Positions 37,162-49,286 of a stretch of 64,000 bases of DNA are shown here, piece by piece. Made by a program: the position numbers and the translations under genes. Below the pieces are notes generated by a model that worked only from the letters and a program-made list of their open reading frames with translations, ran no database searches and had not been told where the DNA came from. The stretch spans positions 75,734,444 to 75,798,443 of the forward strand of contig CM056809.1 of the NCBI GenBank assembly GCA_029852735.1, written 5' to 3'. The DNA is from Persea americana (lineage: Eukaryota > Streptophyta > Magnoliopsida > Laurales > Lauraceae). Numbering within the stretch: the stretch's first letter is position 1; the number at the start of each line of letters is the position of its first letter.

Positions 37162-37810
37162 GAAATTGCAAAGAATCCTCTTTAGTTTAATTAAAACTTA
37201 AAGCTCCTTTTTACAATGGCCCCCCTCCCCCACGGAAATTTTCTTTCCACAGTGGCCCTCTCATTGTCTATGTCCTGGTTCCGCCCATGCTTTCTCATGT
37301 ATAATACAATTATGATGAAGTTAATGAGTGGAGCTCACCTTTTTTCTTTTAAGTTATTAATAGCCGGTAAACCATTTTCACCTTGAACGAAACTATGCAA
37401 ATTGTTAGAAAGATTACGTAGAAAACTAACTAGATATCAATCGATGGAAATCCAATTGGGAGAGAGCTCTATGTAAAAAAATTATTAGGGAAAAGATAAA
37501 TATAAAAAACCACATTAATTATTAGAATTTACAGTGGATTTTTAAAAAAATTTTAACTTTTTTCATATTTGGGTGAGGGCTTCAGTGCCGAAACCTTGTT
37601 TGATCCTAGCTTTCAATCACTAATCTTACACATAGTCAATCAGCTGACAGGCCCAACTTCAATTAGACAAAAATTGCACCTGTACATAATCCCCATGTGC
37701 TCAACTCAAATCTTTAAGTCCTTGGAAGAAGAAAGCCCTTCTTCCCGTCTAGATGCGGTCCTAGAAAACTTCTGCCTTTTGCTTTCGTTCCTATAATAGA
37801 GTCGTACGTT
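37162..37810. other. Distal 5' flank of the WRKY54/70-like gene
   Basis: No gene seen. It holds one AGTCAA (W-box TTGACT on the minus strand) at 37634-37639. A further W-box, AGTCAA, lies at 37847-37852 in the proximal promoter. Confidence 0.4.
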
Positions 37811-37912
37811 CGTCACTTACAGCGGGGACTGGAGAGTGTGGGGGCCAGTCAATTGGACGGTTGCTAGAAGCTCTTGTGACGTAACAGTTGGAACGTCATC
37901 TGCTTACGTCAC
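37811..37912. promoter_or_regulatory. Cluster of TGACG (as-1-like) motifs upstream of the WRKY54/70-like gene
   Basis: Four TGACG/CGTCA cores lie within 102 bases: 37811-37815 (CGTCA), 37877-37881 (TGACG), 37894-37898 (CGTCA) and 37907-37911 (CGTCA). Two are embedded in a perfect inverted pair, GTGACGTAA at 37876-37884 and TTACGTCAC at 37904-37912. A W-box core AGTCAA sits between them and the first motif (37847-37852). TGACG pairs are the binding sites of TGA bZIP factors, which work with NPR1 in salicylic-acid responses. The cluster is about 180-280 bases before the ATG. Confidence 0.65.
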
Positions 37913-38087
37913 TCATTTTGTCCGCTTCTGTAGAACTTTCCTTAAAAGCGCAACTTGCTTCCTTTCCATTTCCTTGCATTTTCCACACACTCTCTCTCTC
38001 TCTCCTCTGTTCCACATAAAATGATATATTCATAACCATCATCCCTAAAGATAACTCAAAAAAGAAGAAAGAGAGAGAGGAGAGAGA

Positions 38088-38701
38088 ATGGGATCTACTT
38101 TGTCTGAGAATTCACCACCCAGGCCATGTGATCCGCAAATGGTCATCCAGGAGCTGATCAACGGTCAAAAATTAACATCTGATCTCCAAATTCTCCTTGG
38201 AAAGTCTTCGGAACAAGGCGTCTCCCCGGCGGCGAAGGCGCTCGCAGAAAAGATTTTCCGATCTATCGCGGGTGCTATTTCTATATTGAATTCCAGCGAG
38301 ACCCATGAAGGTTACTGGAATTCGGCGACAACCCATCGTTGTTTGGCTCCCTCCGGTGATCGGAAAACCAAAGTCTCCGGTGAGAAGCATAAGATTCCGG
38401 CAGCCAAAGATCAGAGATCAGGGCACAAGAGAAGGTGATATCTTGTTTTCTAATCTAGTGTCCTAAGGAAAAAGACTTTGGGGGTACTTCAGTCATTTTG
38501 GGAAAACCGCTTACCAGCCCCTGAAAATGCAATCCTTCTGTTTTCTGTCTTTGAAATAGATTGGCTGGATCTAACTTCTTAGTGACAGATATACCCCTGG
38601 TGTTCTTTTCAACTTACAGTTGAGGCATGTATTGCTCAAATGCTACCAGCTAGTATTTATCTTCCTTTGGCAGAGGCTTATACAATTTTTTTTAGAGGGA
38701 A

Positions 38702-38742
<41 letters not shown>

Positions 38743-40262
38743 AAAGTTAGTTTACATAAACAATACAAATATGTTTGAATTTTTTGGTTTTTTTTTTTTT
38801 TCGAAATTACTAACAAATAAATGAACATTTTCACCATCACAGAAGAACTTCTACAACAGCGTGGAGATTGCTCTCAGCTACCCCTTATGATGACGGCTAT
38901 ATCTGGAGAAAATACGGCCAAAAGGAGATCCTAGGAGCCACATACCCAAGGTTTTGTTTATTTATTTATATTATTTTATGCCCATTTTCCTTTCTAGTGC
39001 AAGTATATACCATATACTTGTAATTATTAATACTTAAAAGATAATATTCTTATAATACTTCTTGTTTTATTATAATTCTTCTTCATTTATAAATGCCTCC
39101 AAAACTATGTAGATGTACTTATTTACTAATCATATGAGATGAATTATGAACAGAAAGAACTTCCTTCTTTTAATGAATACTTTATACCAATGAATATCTT
39201 TGTAACGATGGCTCACTAGATTACAACTGTGATGATTTCTCTCAAAAGCATATAAAATAATATTGTTTAGATGAAGGAAAAGCTCTTGTTAGAGAGGATT
39301 GGATAAAAGAGAGGTCACGAAACCTAAATAATTGTCACGAAACCTAAATAATTGTATGGATGGGAGAGGCAGGTAGGTAGGTAGGTCGGTGATTATAGGA
39401 AGGTCGTGTAATAGTTATTGTGGAGTAGGAGTCAGGACCATGATCAGATTGATGGCAGGATGGACCCAACCATCACTCTGATGCAATGATCAATTTTGGC
39501 ACTACATTTTTATGACTTAATTATGTTATCATATGCATGCGCACATAGAAATCCTTTTAATCTTTGTTGGTTGGGTAAATGTACCCTTTGGGTCGTTTTA
39601 TCCATTCAAAAGGTAAAGTAAAATCACTTGTGTCAGATGATCTGGCATGCACCAAAAGATGATGTCAGTTGATTATTTTATGTTGTTTAATCAGACAAGT
39701 CACCAGAAGCAAAATGCAAACTTCCATCAGTTCTATTTCATGAGAAGTTAATACCCTTCTTTGGTTGATCGACAGGGGCTACTTTAGGTGCACCCACAAG
39801 CATGACCAAGGTTGCCAGGCAACCAAACATGTCCAAAAGAGTGAAGACGATCCATCCCTATATGTGGTCACATACATGGAGCAACACACATGCAAAGATG
39901 TATTGAAGACCCCACAATTGATCTTGGATTCTACTTCTGGAGAGCTATGTGTACTCAATTACGAATCAACCATGCCAAGGAAACATGACCGTGTCCTCAC
40001 CTCTTCCTTTACCTCCTTAAAACATGAAACCATTGCAGAGAAACCAATTGATCTCAATCAGGCTAGCTCATCACCATCAAGTTATCTTATATCGTTCGAT
40101 CACGAGACATTCGACTCCCATTTGCAGAAGGAATTCTCGATTGGGGATGTGGCCTCTAGTGTCTACTCCTCTACCAGTTCTCACAACTTGGACATGGATA
40201 TGAAGGATCCATTCAAACTTGATGATGTACTTGCCTTCGGTGAACCAGAGTTTATAATGTGA
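38088..40262 (+). CDS. WRKY54/70: Group III WRKY transcription factor, WRKY54/WRKY70 type
   Basis: Exons 38088-38434, 38843-38950 and 39776-40262 join in frame through GT-AG introns to give 313 aa. The N-terminus (about residues 18-65, MVIQELINGQKLTSDLQILL onward) matches the conserved N-terminal helix of WRKY54/70 proteins. A basic stretch GHKRRR precedes the DNA-binding domain. WRKYGQK is at residues 137-143. The zinc ligands are Cys157, Cys165, His189 and Cys191, that is C-X7-C-X23-H-X-C, the group III pattern. The second intron splits the Arg codon after GATYP, the R-type intron position of this group. The C-terminal part is acidic and Ser-rich, fitting an activation region. In Arabidopsis these factors act downstream of NPR1 in salicylic-acid signalling and senescence. 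Intron 1 contains a run of about 35 A. The ATG follows a CT/GA-rich leader. Confidence 0.93.
39315..39354 (+). repeat. Perfect 20-bp tandem duplication in WRKY intron 2
   Basis: TCACGAAACCTAAATAATTG occurs twice head to tail without mismatch. A (GTAG)-like run follows at about 39372-39387. Perfect identity suggests recent slippage; it may be a length polymorphism. Confidence 0.9.
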
Positions 40263-42067
40263 ACGTTTTGTACATGTGATGGGATGTAGTAGTGATGCTT
40301 GAGATCCCACCGCGTAATATCATATGGTTTTCTTACATATTTTCCTTTTTAATTTAATACCGGCTGAGAATAGGTTTCATATTTCCACTCTAAAAAAAAA
40401 TGACAAATGTAAACAATGTGAGTGTTTTAACTGCATTTGAAAAGGAGAGTTTGCATATGTCCATAGGATTAGTTTTTGCTGTGTAGCACGAGCTCAGCGC
40501 CAAAGTCTTTTACGCAGGCTGAGCAGGAGATACCCTGGATTGAAAAAAAAAAAAAAAAAAACATTGCGAGAGAGAGAGAGAGCGCCCCTTATTTGAACAT
40601 TTTATTGTGGTTGTGCAAAAAGTAAGTACCGTTGCAGTAAACAAAGCTAGAATTCACCGGGGCTTCCCCAACATCTATATTTTATCGGATGCTGTTGAGG
40701 TGATCATGGCTACCAATGGGTCCTAGGATTAGCTATTTGTTCTTAAATTTTGGATATCATAAAACATTTTGACAAAACTAGATTTAGATATATGCCTGGA
40801 ACCGCGAATAGCGCTGCCCATTTGATGCCGAAATTTGGTCTTTTGAATGATATTGATGTGGATTGGTCAGCTAACTTTTGGGAGTGGCTCCCTAAAGCCC
40901 ATTCGCTGGTGTAAATATTGGTTGCCTGTGTTTTTCTTTGTCACTTCAATGGAATTTCCAATCAAACAAAAAACTTAGCCAAACCCGGGATTAACAACTA
41001 CTAAGGGGTTCTCTATTTTATAAACCACTCGAATGGATTACTAGGTAGGCTCCACTAGGTATTTAAGCAAGCGATGCTCACCTTATTGTGAGCACTGGTG
41101 CTCACCTAATGCTTTGCTATTAAAATAGTCATTTTTTTAGACAAATATCGTCTATTGAGCAAATATAATATCTTTAATCGATAATCATTAATAAATGAAT
41201 AGTGATTAGAGGATAAGATTGAGTCAACACAATAGTATTTTGATTTTACACTTGGGGCCCGCTCATTTCATGTAATTAAAATTTTAAGGACTCTAAGAAA
41301 TGTATAACAAAAGGTAATTAAAATAAAAAATAAAGGTGAATGTCCAAAACTGACATCAAATACTTTCCCATCTTGTGGAAATTAATCAAAGGGAGATGAA
41401 AAAATGAATGCCCAGCCATCACCATATTAATTTAAGTTCCAATAAAGTGAATGTTCCATCTACATCTCTACTTTATATCATTTATCCTCACTTTTTTTAA
41501 AAAAAACCCTCTATTGGAGCATATTTGATTATGATTGCCTATGTATTCAATTTCATGCAAACGAATGCGCCTTTAAAGTTAAACAAAACTTATTTGCAAC
41601 TAAAGAGAACTTATTTGGGAGTATTAGAATACACTTGTAGAACATCATGTATGGTGCATAAAATGGTTGTTGTTGTTTTTTTTAAGGTGACGATAACTTT
41701 AGTTTTGTATACATATTTCAAAAACTCTTTTCTATAATAAATATGATTTTATCTAAAAAAATAAAAATGAATAATAAAATGAAACTATGTACATCTAAAC
41801 ATTTAGATTGATTAAAAGCTAGACCTATGAATGAAAGTGTATTAGAGGGCATTAGCAGTGTCACATTGGAGTTTACTTCTCCCCTTTTCTTTTGTCATCC
41901 AAATAATAATAAAGTAAAACAGTTACATCATCAATTTACTTTTCGCTTTGCTTTGTTTACTCAAACAGTTGAAGTAATAGAAAATATCACATCATGTCCT
42001 TTTTAACTCCTCTTTTGCTTTATTTTCCTCTAAATAAAATGCCTTTGGCGTGATCCGCAGATGCTTT
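40263..42067. other. 3' flank of the WRKY54/70-like gene, no gene seen
   Basis: Contains the untranslated 3' end of the WRKY gene, a poly-A stretch at about 40545-40561, a short (GA)n run at 40567-40581 and AT-rich intergenic DNA. No domain recognised in any frame. Confidence 0.5.
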
Positions 42068-42498
42068 GAAATAATTATTGGAGGACTTTATCAGAAAAAT
42101 CACCTTAGATGCAGACTACACAAAAAATGTGCTATTAGTTGTCCTCGCATAGAAGCGGTCCCATGGGACCACATCAATTTTTTTTTAATGAGATCTGTGT
42201 CAATATCGGCCCTCCCTAAGCCCTTGGCGCATGAAAATAACTAATTCCCCGTCATCTTCCTCCCCGTCTCTTCCCCAAATCCAATGGGAAAGAATAAACA
42301 AAAACCTGAAATGGATTTTTGAAGCCTAATCTTTTCCAATTTGTAGCATCCCTATTACAGGTTACATATCAAATATCAATAGGAAACCTGAACCTGAAAT
42401 CGGTTTTTCTATTCTCTTGCATGGAAAACTCAAGAGAACTTTTGTGTAGTCTGCATCTTAGGTGATCTTCATAATAAAATCCTCTAATTATTATACAC
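42068..42498. mobile_element. MITE with about 55-bp imperfect inverted arms
   Basis: The left arm (about 42068-42127) ends in CACCTTAGATGCAGACTACA then CAAAA. The right arm (about 42437-42498) starts TTTTGTGTAGTCTGCATC then TTAGGTGATCTTC, its reverse complement, with more mismatches towards the outer end (ATAATTATTGGAGGACTTTA against ATAATAATTAGAGGATTTTA). Non-coding interior of about 310 bases. The exact ends and target duplication were not resolved. Confidence 0.6.
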
Positions 42499-43631
42499 AC
42501 CACGGTATGAAGCAATGTTTCAAATCATAACCACGGTAACCACCCATTAGTCGAATTCCACAAAACGATGCTTCACGTTTTCATTTCCTTTTCCATCAAG
42601 CTCTATGATTGCTGTGTCACATGGCCAAATTTTGGTGCTACCTCGCGAGAGAGACCCCTTCCAGAGCATTATACCAATGCCTAAACAATCACTGTAGGAA
42701 ACCTCAATAATAGAGACCACTAGATATTGATATGGAATCTGAGCAAAATGAAATAACGTGAGCCCACTGTTATGGAAATATGACGCTGTGGGTTCCACTG
42801 AATTCAAGACACTCTTGCAGACCTATACTGTCTTAATTAGCATCATCTTTTGTGAGTTGTGATTGAGAGAGACAGAGGGTATATTTGAAAAGTCCATCCA
42901 TCTATGGACAAAGAACATTATCTCTCAGATGTTGTGTGGACAGGATGAATGTTTTTGTCAGCTTTCAAGCTTCTTTCCGAAGCGCTCGAAAAAAGTCCTG
43001 GTAGGATCTTCGCAGTAGCTTCAAGTGGATGATGCCATTCCCTCTCGCTCTTATCTTCTCCTTGTAGTTGGTACCAAACCAGGTCCAGAATCCACCTATA
43101 GCTTCCTCGTTATTACATGGCAGTATCCATCCTATTTGCTGTAATTTCTCAGGAATCTTCCATTCTCTTACAAAATCATCTCACACCACATGCAAGTCAG
43201 TCATCCTGTCTCATCCAGCCGCCCAAATAGTGGACCCTATTTGTGGAAGAGCAGGGCCTGTTTCCACCCATTTTGAGTGTTGATTTCTTTTACTTTACTT
43301 AAATGAGGCCAGCCTATAATCAATTCAAACGTTCACACTCACCCACCCGCCCACCCCAAGCGAATTTTAGCAGTGGCAGATGGAACTTTGGCAAAAAAAA
43401 AAAAAAGCAGGGCAATCCCTACCATCCAATTAGCTGTCATCCTAAAGACAGTTAAATGTGAAAGCAGTAACCACAGTCACATGGTCATCCGGTGGCCATT
43501 GGAAGAAACGTGAGAAGAATAATTATAAGAGTGATTGACGGTAAGAATTATATCACTTAAAGAACTAATGAAAATGTTCGGAAACTTCCAGTGAGAATTG
43601 ATCTGTGCAGATGGTATCTTTAGATCTATAA

Positions 43632-43674
<43 letters not shown>

Positions 43675-45433
43675 AAAGTTTAGAAGAGAGCAAAGCGTGG
43701 CGTATGAACAGAGACTGTTCACACACAATCAAATTGGACAAATATCTAATATTCATTTTATTCAGTTTCGATTTGCGGGGCCGGGTCTCGAAATTGACTA
43801 GACCATGGTTTTAGAAGCCTGCCCTAACGTGGTCATTGCAAAGAGTGTTTTTTTTTTTTTTCAGAAAAGACCCTATATTTTTACAAAACCTCAAAAGAGC
43901 CTCTCCATTTCGTGTTTTCACTAACACCCCTCTACCACTGGCAGTCATTGGAAAAGTAACTACTCACTTTTGGATCTCCATTTTTTTTTTCTTTTTTAAC
44001 AATTTTTCCATTGGAAACTTTCAAATTGGTCATCTCTAGCCATGTTTGGATAAACACCTTGCAAAACTTAAATCTAAATGTGGGGCCCTCAAAAACTATG
44101 CAAAGTTATAGATTAATCTTTGGGTAGGATCTCTAGCAATGCTTGGATAACTTATGGACAATACTGTCATTTATAATTTCAAGTACGGTATAAACCATTT
44201 AAGGTTTTCTCCAGGGTAAATCTGTAAAAAGAATATAAAAATGGAGATGAGTAACTTTTCGTACATCTTGAATATCAGTCAAGGGGTTGGGCCTTTTTGT
44301 AAAAACCTCTTTGCAAATAATCTTGTATAGAAGAAGCAAAATGTGTGAGAGTGCTTGACAATCTCTCATAAATGCTTCCACCATAATTGATATTGATTTA
44401 ATTGTATGTCTACTATGAAAATTAAGTTACTGAGGCTCCATTGTTAGCACTTAGCACCTACACATCATAATTTTCTGTTTTTATTTATATCTGGAATTCC
44501 CTAAAAGCATTTAAAAAGAAGACTTTATGATTGGTTTTTATAATCTTATAATTAATATTATTGAGAATAAAAGTGCCAAATACTAAATTATATTTCCATG
44601 CAATACTTTAAATCAATGATAAGTAAATGGTAGTGGAGTGTTTTTCCTTATCGGCAAATTGCTGTTAAACTAGAAATAAATATCAAACTAAAAAATACAA
44701 ATATACTAAAATATTGTAAATGATTTATCACTAAGGAAAATAAAAAAATAAATAAAAAAAAAAGATAAAAAGACCATAAGAAATTAGTACTTTAAAAAAA
44801 GTGAAAAAAGTAAGGATTATATGCAGAGGTGTAAATGGTAAGTGAAGTGTTTTCACTTTTCAGACACCCATGTGGAACGTGGGTTAGATTTAACTCTACC
44901 ATGCCAAGGAGTGGAGTCAACTTGAATCAAGGAGTCACTCCAATCTCCTTTAGTTAATATTAAATTATGTTATTTTCATTGATTTCTTATGCTTTTCTTG
45001 TAAAAGTATGCATTTGTTGTTCGCCGGTTGAGCAATAATGATACTAACCACTTGGGATTTGACCCTGGCCTTCGATGTGAAAGGCGGCATGATCACTCTT
45101 CACTAATCCAATGTTATAATAATCCTATGTGGCCATTTCATTCTCATGAATTCTAGTATTTACATAGTCATCAGTCATTACCAATGAGGTAGAGGTTTTG
45201 ACTATTACGAAGCGCCTCAGTTTTCTGTCTTCTCTAGTGGTGGCAAGTGATTGGTGAATGGAATTAGTTGTGGTTTCTTCATCTAGGGCTTCCCCTTACA
45301 GGTCCCAGCGTTTCATTAAAGGGATTAGGTTTCTAGAGATTAAGTTTCTAATCTTTTATATTCAAGTTCAGTTAAGCATGCTAGTTCTATGTGATGCTTT
45401 TGATCTATTGATATAATGCTTTTATACCATGTA
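42499..45433. other. Intergenic region, no gene seen
   Basis: AT-rich DNA with a 34-base (GA)n microsatellite at 43638-43671 and poly-T runs at 43848-43861 and 43981-43990. Open frames are short and unrecognised. Confidence 0.5.
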
Positions 45434-46160
45434 GGCGGTGAAAACACGACACCCGCTTAGATTGAGATGAACTTTGTAGATCAGGGAATACTGACGCCAA
45501 GAACCTGAAAAGAGAAGGAAAACGGCTTGGGTTAGAGCTCCTGCCTGCTGTGCACCGAAGGCTCTCCGATGCCTGAATTAGTTCTAAAAAACTAAGCAGG
45601 AGGAGGAAGAAGGAGAGGAGAATGAGACGATGTCTTGTGTATTGTGTGTTACGTACCTCTATAGGGTTGATCCCGCATGTGTATATGTAGACATTCCTCG
45701 TTCATTCCCTCTATGAGTGGGGGTAGGTGGGGTGAGGTCCCATTGATCCTTACCCTGACATTCGGTTGTAGGTAAAAATGAAACATCTCATCCGAACCTT
45801 CCATGCCTTCAGTCAGTTGATGTTAAGGGATGATAAAGCTAACTTCTTATCGCCATAAATGAACAATCATATCGTCATAAATAAATGCTCCTATCTGTCA
45901 GGGCACGCCGTACTTCTAGGAGGAAGGTGACGGCCCACGCTGGCCGCGCTGGAGCAGTGATGAGCTGGCACTCATGCCGAGCTGCCGAGCTGCCTGCTCC
46001 TAGCCGAGCTGCCGTGCTGCAAGGCGAGCTTTTCGGGCGCGGCGCTCCTCACCGAGCCGCCGAACTGTTGGGTTATGTTTTATCAAGATCGAGGTGAGGG
46101 TCGGCGTATCACGGTGGTTCTTAATCTCGTCATTGCGGTGTTTTTCCCACACATACCATA
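45434..46160. mobile_element. Possible LTR-retrotransposon fragment with a GC-rich block
   Basis: A segment with CGAAGGCTCTCCGATGCCTG at 45557-45576 and CATTGCGGTGTTTTTCCCAC at 46132-46151, both of a type often seen in plant LTRs. A GC-rich block at 45900-46075 is built of CCGAGCTGC/GCCGAGCTG repeats and stands out from its AT-rich surroundings. No primer-binding site, second LTR or coding region was found. The 70-codon open frame inside is a reading of the repeats. Confidence 0.35.
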
Positions 46161-47095
46161 TATTTCTTTTGTTATTACTCTTTGTATGCAGGTTTTTTTT
46201 TTTTTTTTTCTTTCCTATCTAATTTAATTAAGGAATTCTTTTGTTATCGATTAAAAAACTGCATAGTAATCCATTTAGGGCATACATAAAATCTTGGCCG
46301 TCTGTCACAACACAACGAGTTAATAATTCTCTAGTTCAATTATATGCCTACTTCCACACATAATCACATACTTAAACAATAATTAAATATAAGATTTTTC
46401 ATAAAAAGCTCACCAGAGTGGTGAATAAGTAACCCCAAAAGAGGAAAGCCTTGGTAAAGATCACACCCACCAGATGAGCAACGCATGAAACTTAATTCTC
46501 TCTGATTTTGCTGCGGTTATATGTTGAACCAACCGCACCACCGTCACACATCTAAGCATCACTGTCACACACATTTATAAAAAGCAATATTTTGAAAATA
46601 TTGTGATAGTTTAATAGAAGATTTGTGAAATGCGATAATCATAGTTATTATCATAATATATTCAAATTAGTGCGCAAAACAAATACCACAAAATTTCACT
46701 ATATACTCTGTAAGATTCTCCTGTATTTTTCCCAACTTATAGATAGATGTTCAAGTTAAGATTCCTAGAAAGTCCCTTGAATTTGAAAAATCTAAAGATA
46801 TCATATGAAGTTAGAAATATATGAGAGGGAAATATCCGATAATGGGCAAGTACTGAAAAAGATAAGACAAATGTTGGTGTCTCCCCTGTTTCGTTGCAAT
46901 CATTATCATGCATCCAAGTCAATAGACAGTGAAACAGAAGTTCAAACAAAAGAAAATAAGAACTTTCCTAAGAAGATATGGAGAAGTTTCATGGATGTTG
47001 CCTTTGGGCCATGGTTTTGACTGCAGCATGCATGTTACGTCCAAGATAAGAAAAGGAAACAGAGCAACATCACAGATTGCCTTTGCTGGCATATA

Positions 47096-47171
47096 ACGGC
47101 CCTTGCTATCATCTAATGGCCTTTACAAGCATTGGTTACGGCCCTTCTTATCATCTAATGGCCTTTACAAG
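47096..47171 (+). repeat. Imperfect 42-base tandem repeat
   Basis: ACGGCCCTTGCTATCATCTA then ATGGCCTTTACAAG at 47096 recurs 42 bases later as ACGGCCCTTCTTATCATCTA then ATGGCCTTTACAAG at 47138, with one or two substitutions. Local duplication of unknown meaning. Confidence 0.8.
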
Positions 47172-47930
47172 TACGATTGCAGCAGGATCTTCTGAAGCAA
47201 TAATTTATGTTGAAGTTCTCATGCAGATGGCTTCTGTTTTCTCGTCAGGTAAATTCTCTTTTGTGCGTCAGAAAGCTTTTTGTCCGTTTCATGAAATATG
47301 TTTTTTTGTATTTAGGTCTTTGCAATTGAAGTAAAATGCACTATTGGATTGGGTTTTTTTTTTTTTTTTTTAATAAAAGAAAGTGCTTATCTCAATAGAA
47401 AGTTTTAGGGGTTTTTATTAAAAAATTACTCATAAATCATGTTTACAAGAACTGACTAAGAAAGATCCTAAAACATTGAATTAGGGTCTCTTACCCATCC
47501 TAAAGACCAATTTGACCCAGAACAATATTGATATGGCTCGTTCCCAAAAAAAAAAAGAAAGTCTTCTTCCCCAAATGATGTCGCTTGGGCTTTTCCTAAA
47601 AGTTATTTCTCTCTTCTTTCTCGAATGATATCGTTAGCCCTATTTTCATTTTCTGCCAAGTAAAAACAAACTCACCAGCTTCTCTCTCCTTTCTTCTTTT
47701 GCTTTGACTCGAAACCTCGCTCTTCCTCCATTTTCGTTTATTATTTCCTTTCCAAAATCTACAAACTCTCTGTGAAGAGCGAATACATTGTCACTCAGAA
47801 AGCCATATTCAAGTACCATTTGGAAAAGTACCATTTCCGCCATTAATTGACAAGAGAGACTTAGATTTAGAGTGCTCTAATAATAGTATAAAACTTACTA
47901 CTGTAGCTACAGGTACAACCTGCAAGGCGT

Positions 47931-48000
47931 ATTAAATAGATTTAGTGTGCATTTTGGTATTTGTAATTAAATAGATTTAGTGTGCATTTTGGTATTTGTA
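47931..48000 (+). repeat. Perfect 35-base tandem duplication
   Basis: The unit beginning ATTAAATAGATTTAGTGTGC and ending TTTGGTATTTGTA occurs at 47931-47965 and 47966-48000 with no mismatch. Probably recent. Confidence 0.92.
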
Positions 48001-48912
48001 ACTGAGGAGATTCATCCGTTCCTCTATCTCTCATCCACAGCAGGGACTGAGCCAAGAGACCCACTCTCTCTTTGTCTCTCTTCGCTGCTATACATCATCA
48101 ACCACCAATTTGAGAACTACAAAGATGGAGAAAACAGAGATGACCGGGGAAGAAGGGGGGAATGTTACAAAAGGAATTTTTTTGAGTGATTTGTAACAAT
48201 ATTGTTACAAGAAAGTAAGTTAAAAAACTAGAAAGAGGTTTTTTTTAACAAGCCCTAACGATATTGTTTCGGGGCAAATTAGTCTATTGGCTACATACAA
48301 CACTCTAATTCGATGTTTTAGTGTCTTTTTTAATCAATTTGTGTAACTAAGATTTAGGGCTAAGTTCTTCATAAGAATCCGATAGTTTTATTTTATCGTT
48401 ATTATTTTTTTCCATGGATGTTAGTAGTGATACTTTCTCTTTGATGACCCAAGGATCGAACCCTAGACGTTTATGTAAAACTAAGTGCCAATACCACCCA
48501 ACCATGAGTGTTGGGAGAGTTCGTTGATAAGTTCACTCTAATAGTATATATTGCTTTGATTACAGTGAGATTCTATTCGGGAGACGCGTGTGATATCAAT
48601 GGCTCAATTAATAATGATTGACAAAGAAAGGCTCAAATCAAATAATTTATGGCTCCTGTGGGAGAACAGAAGTAATTCAGGAAAAACAATATTTAGATAG
48701 GGATATGATATGTAGCAAATGGCATCGTAGGGCCCTTACTTTCATGCTTGAATGGGAACTGATTAGTAGTCAGGTAAATAAATTATCTGAATTTGGACAA
48801 GATTTTGCAACGCCCACCCAAGAACAGCCACCCTACCTGGAAGTAAAATGTGGAAAGGAAAATCTTCAAATAAGACATAAGGTTTTTGTCTTATTTTCAA
48901 AAAGGATACAAA

Positions 48913-49286
48913 TTTCAAGACTTTTCAAATTAATCCCTAAGTTTTCTAGTAAGTTTTCAATTAAAGACATCATGTCATTTAATGGTATTTTATGGCACCT
49001 TTTTTCATCGATCTTTTAAAAGCCATGTCATGGTTCTGTCAACCATTGCACGCAGTCGGTTGCCGTGAGGACGCTGGTTCCTCAATTATATATCACCGTA
49101 AAAATGCCAGTGAAGAAAATGAGAAAAATATAGAGAAAGTGAATGAGATTTTTTCTTCAATAAAAGGTGATTTTGGCAATTTAAAAATTTTGAGTAAAAA
49201 ATCGCCGCAAATAGATTATAACAGATGAATGTCCTTAATTGAAAACTTCTTAGAAAACTTAGGGACTAATTTAGAAAGTTTTAAAA
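48913..49286. mobile_element. Non-autonomous element with 58-bp inverted arms
   Basis: The left arm at 48913-48970 (including TCCCTAAGTTTTCTAGTAAG then TTTTCAATTAAAGACAT) is inverted at 49229-49286 (ATGTCCTTAATTGAAAAC, then TTCTTAGAAAACTTAGGGA). Roughly 50 of 58 positions pair. The interior of about 258 bases is non-coding. Long arms of this kind occur in Mutator-type and foldback MITEs. No target duplication was resolved. Confidence 0.7.

Larger units (their letters stand above)
46161..48912. other. Intergenic region with local duplications, no gene seen
   Basis: No recognised gene. It contains an imperfect 42-base tandem repeat at 47096-47171 and a perfect 35-base tandem repeat at 47931-48000, plus poly-T runs. 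The open frame at 48618-49019 partly overlaps the inverted-repeat element that follows and is not gene-like. Confidence 0.5.

Noticed and set aside
45885..46097. 70-codon Arg/Ala-rich open frame
   Set aside because: A reading of GC-rich repeats in an LTR-like segment; no conserved motif.
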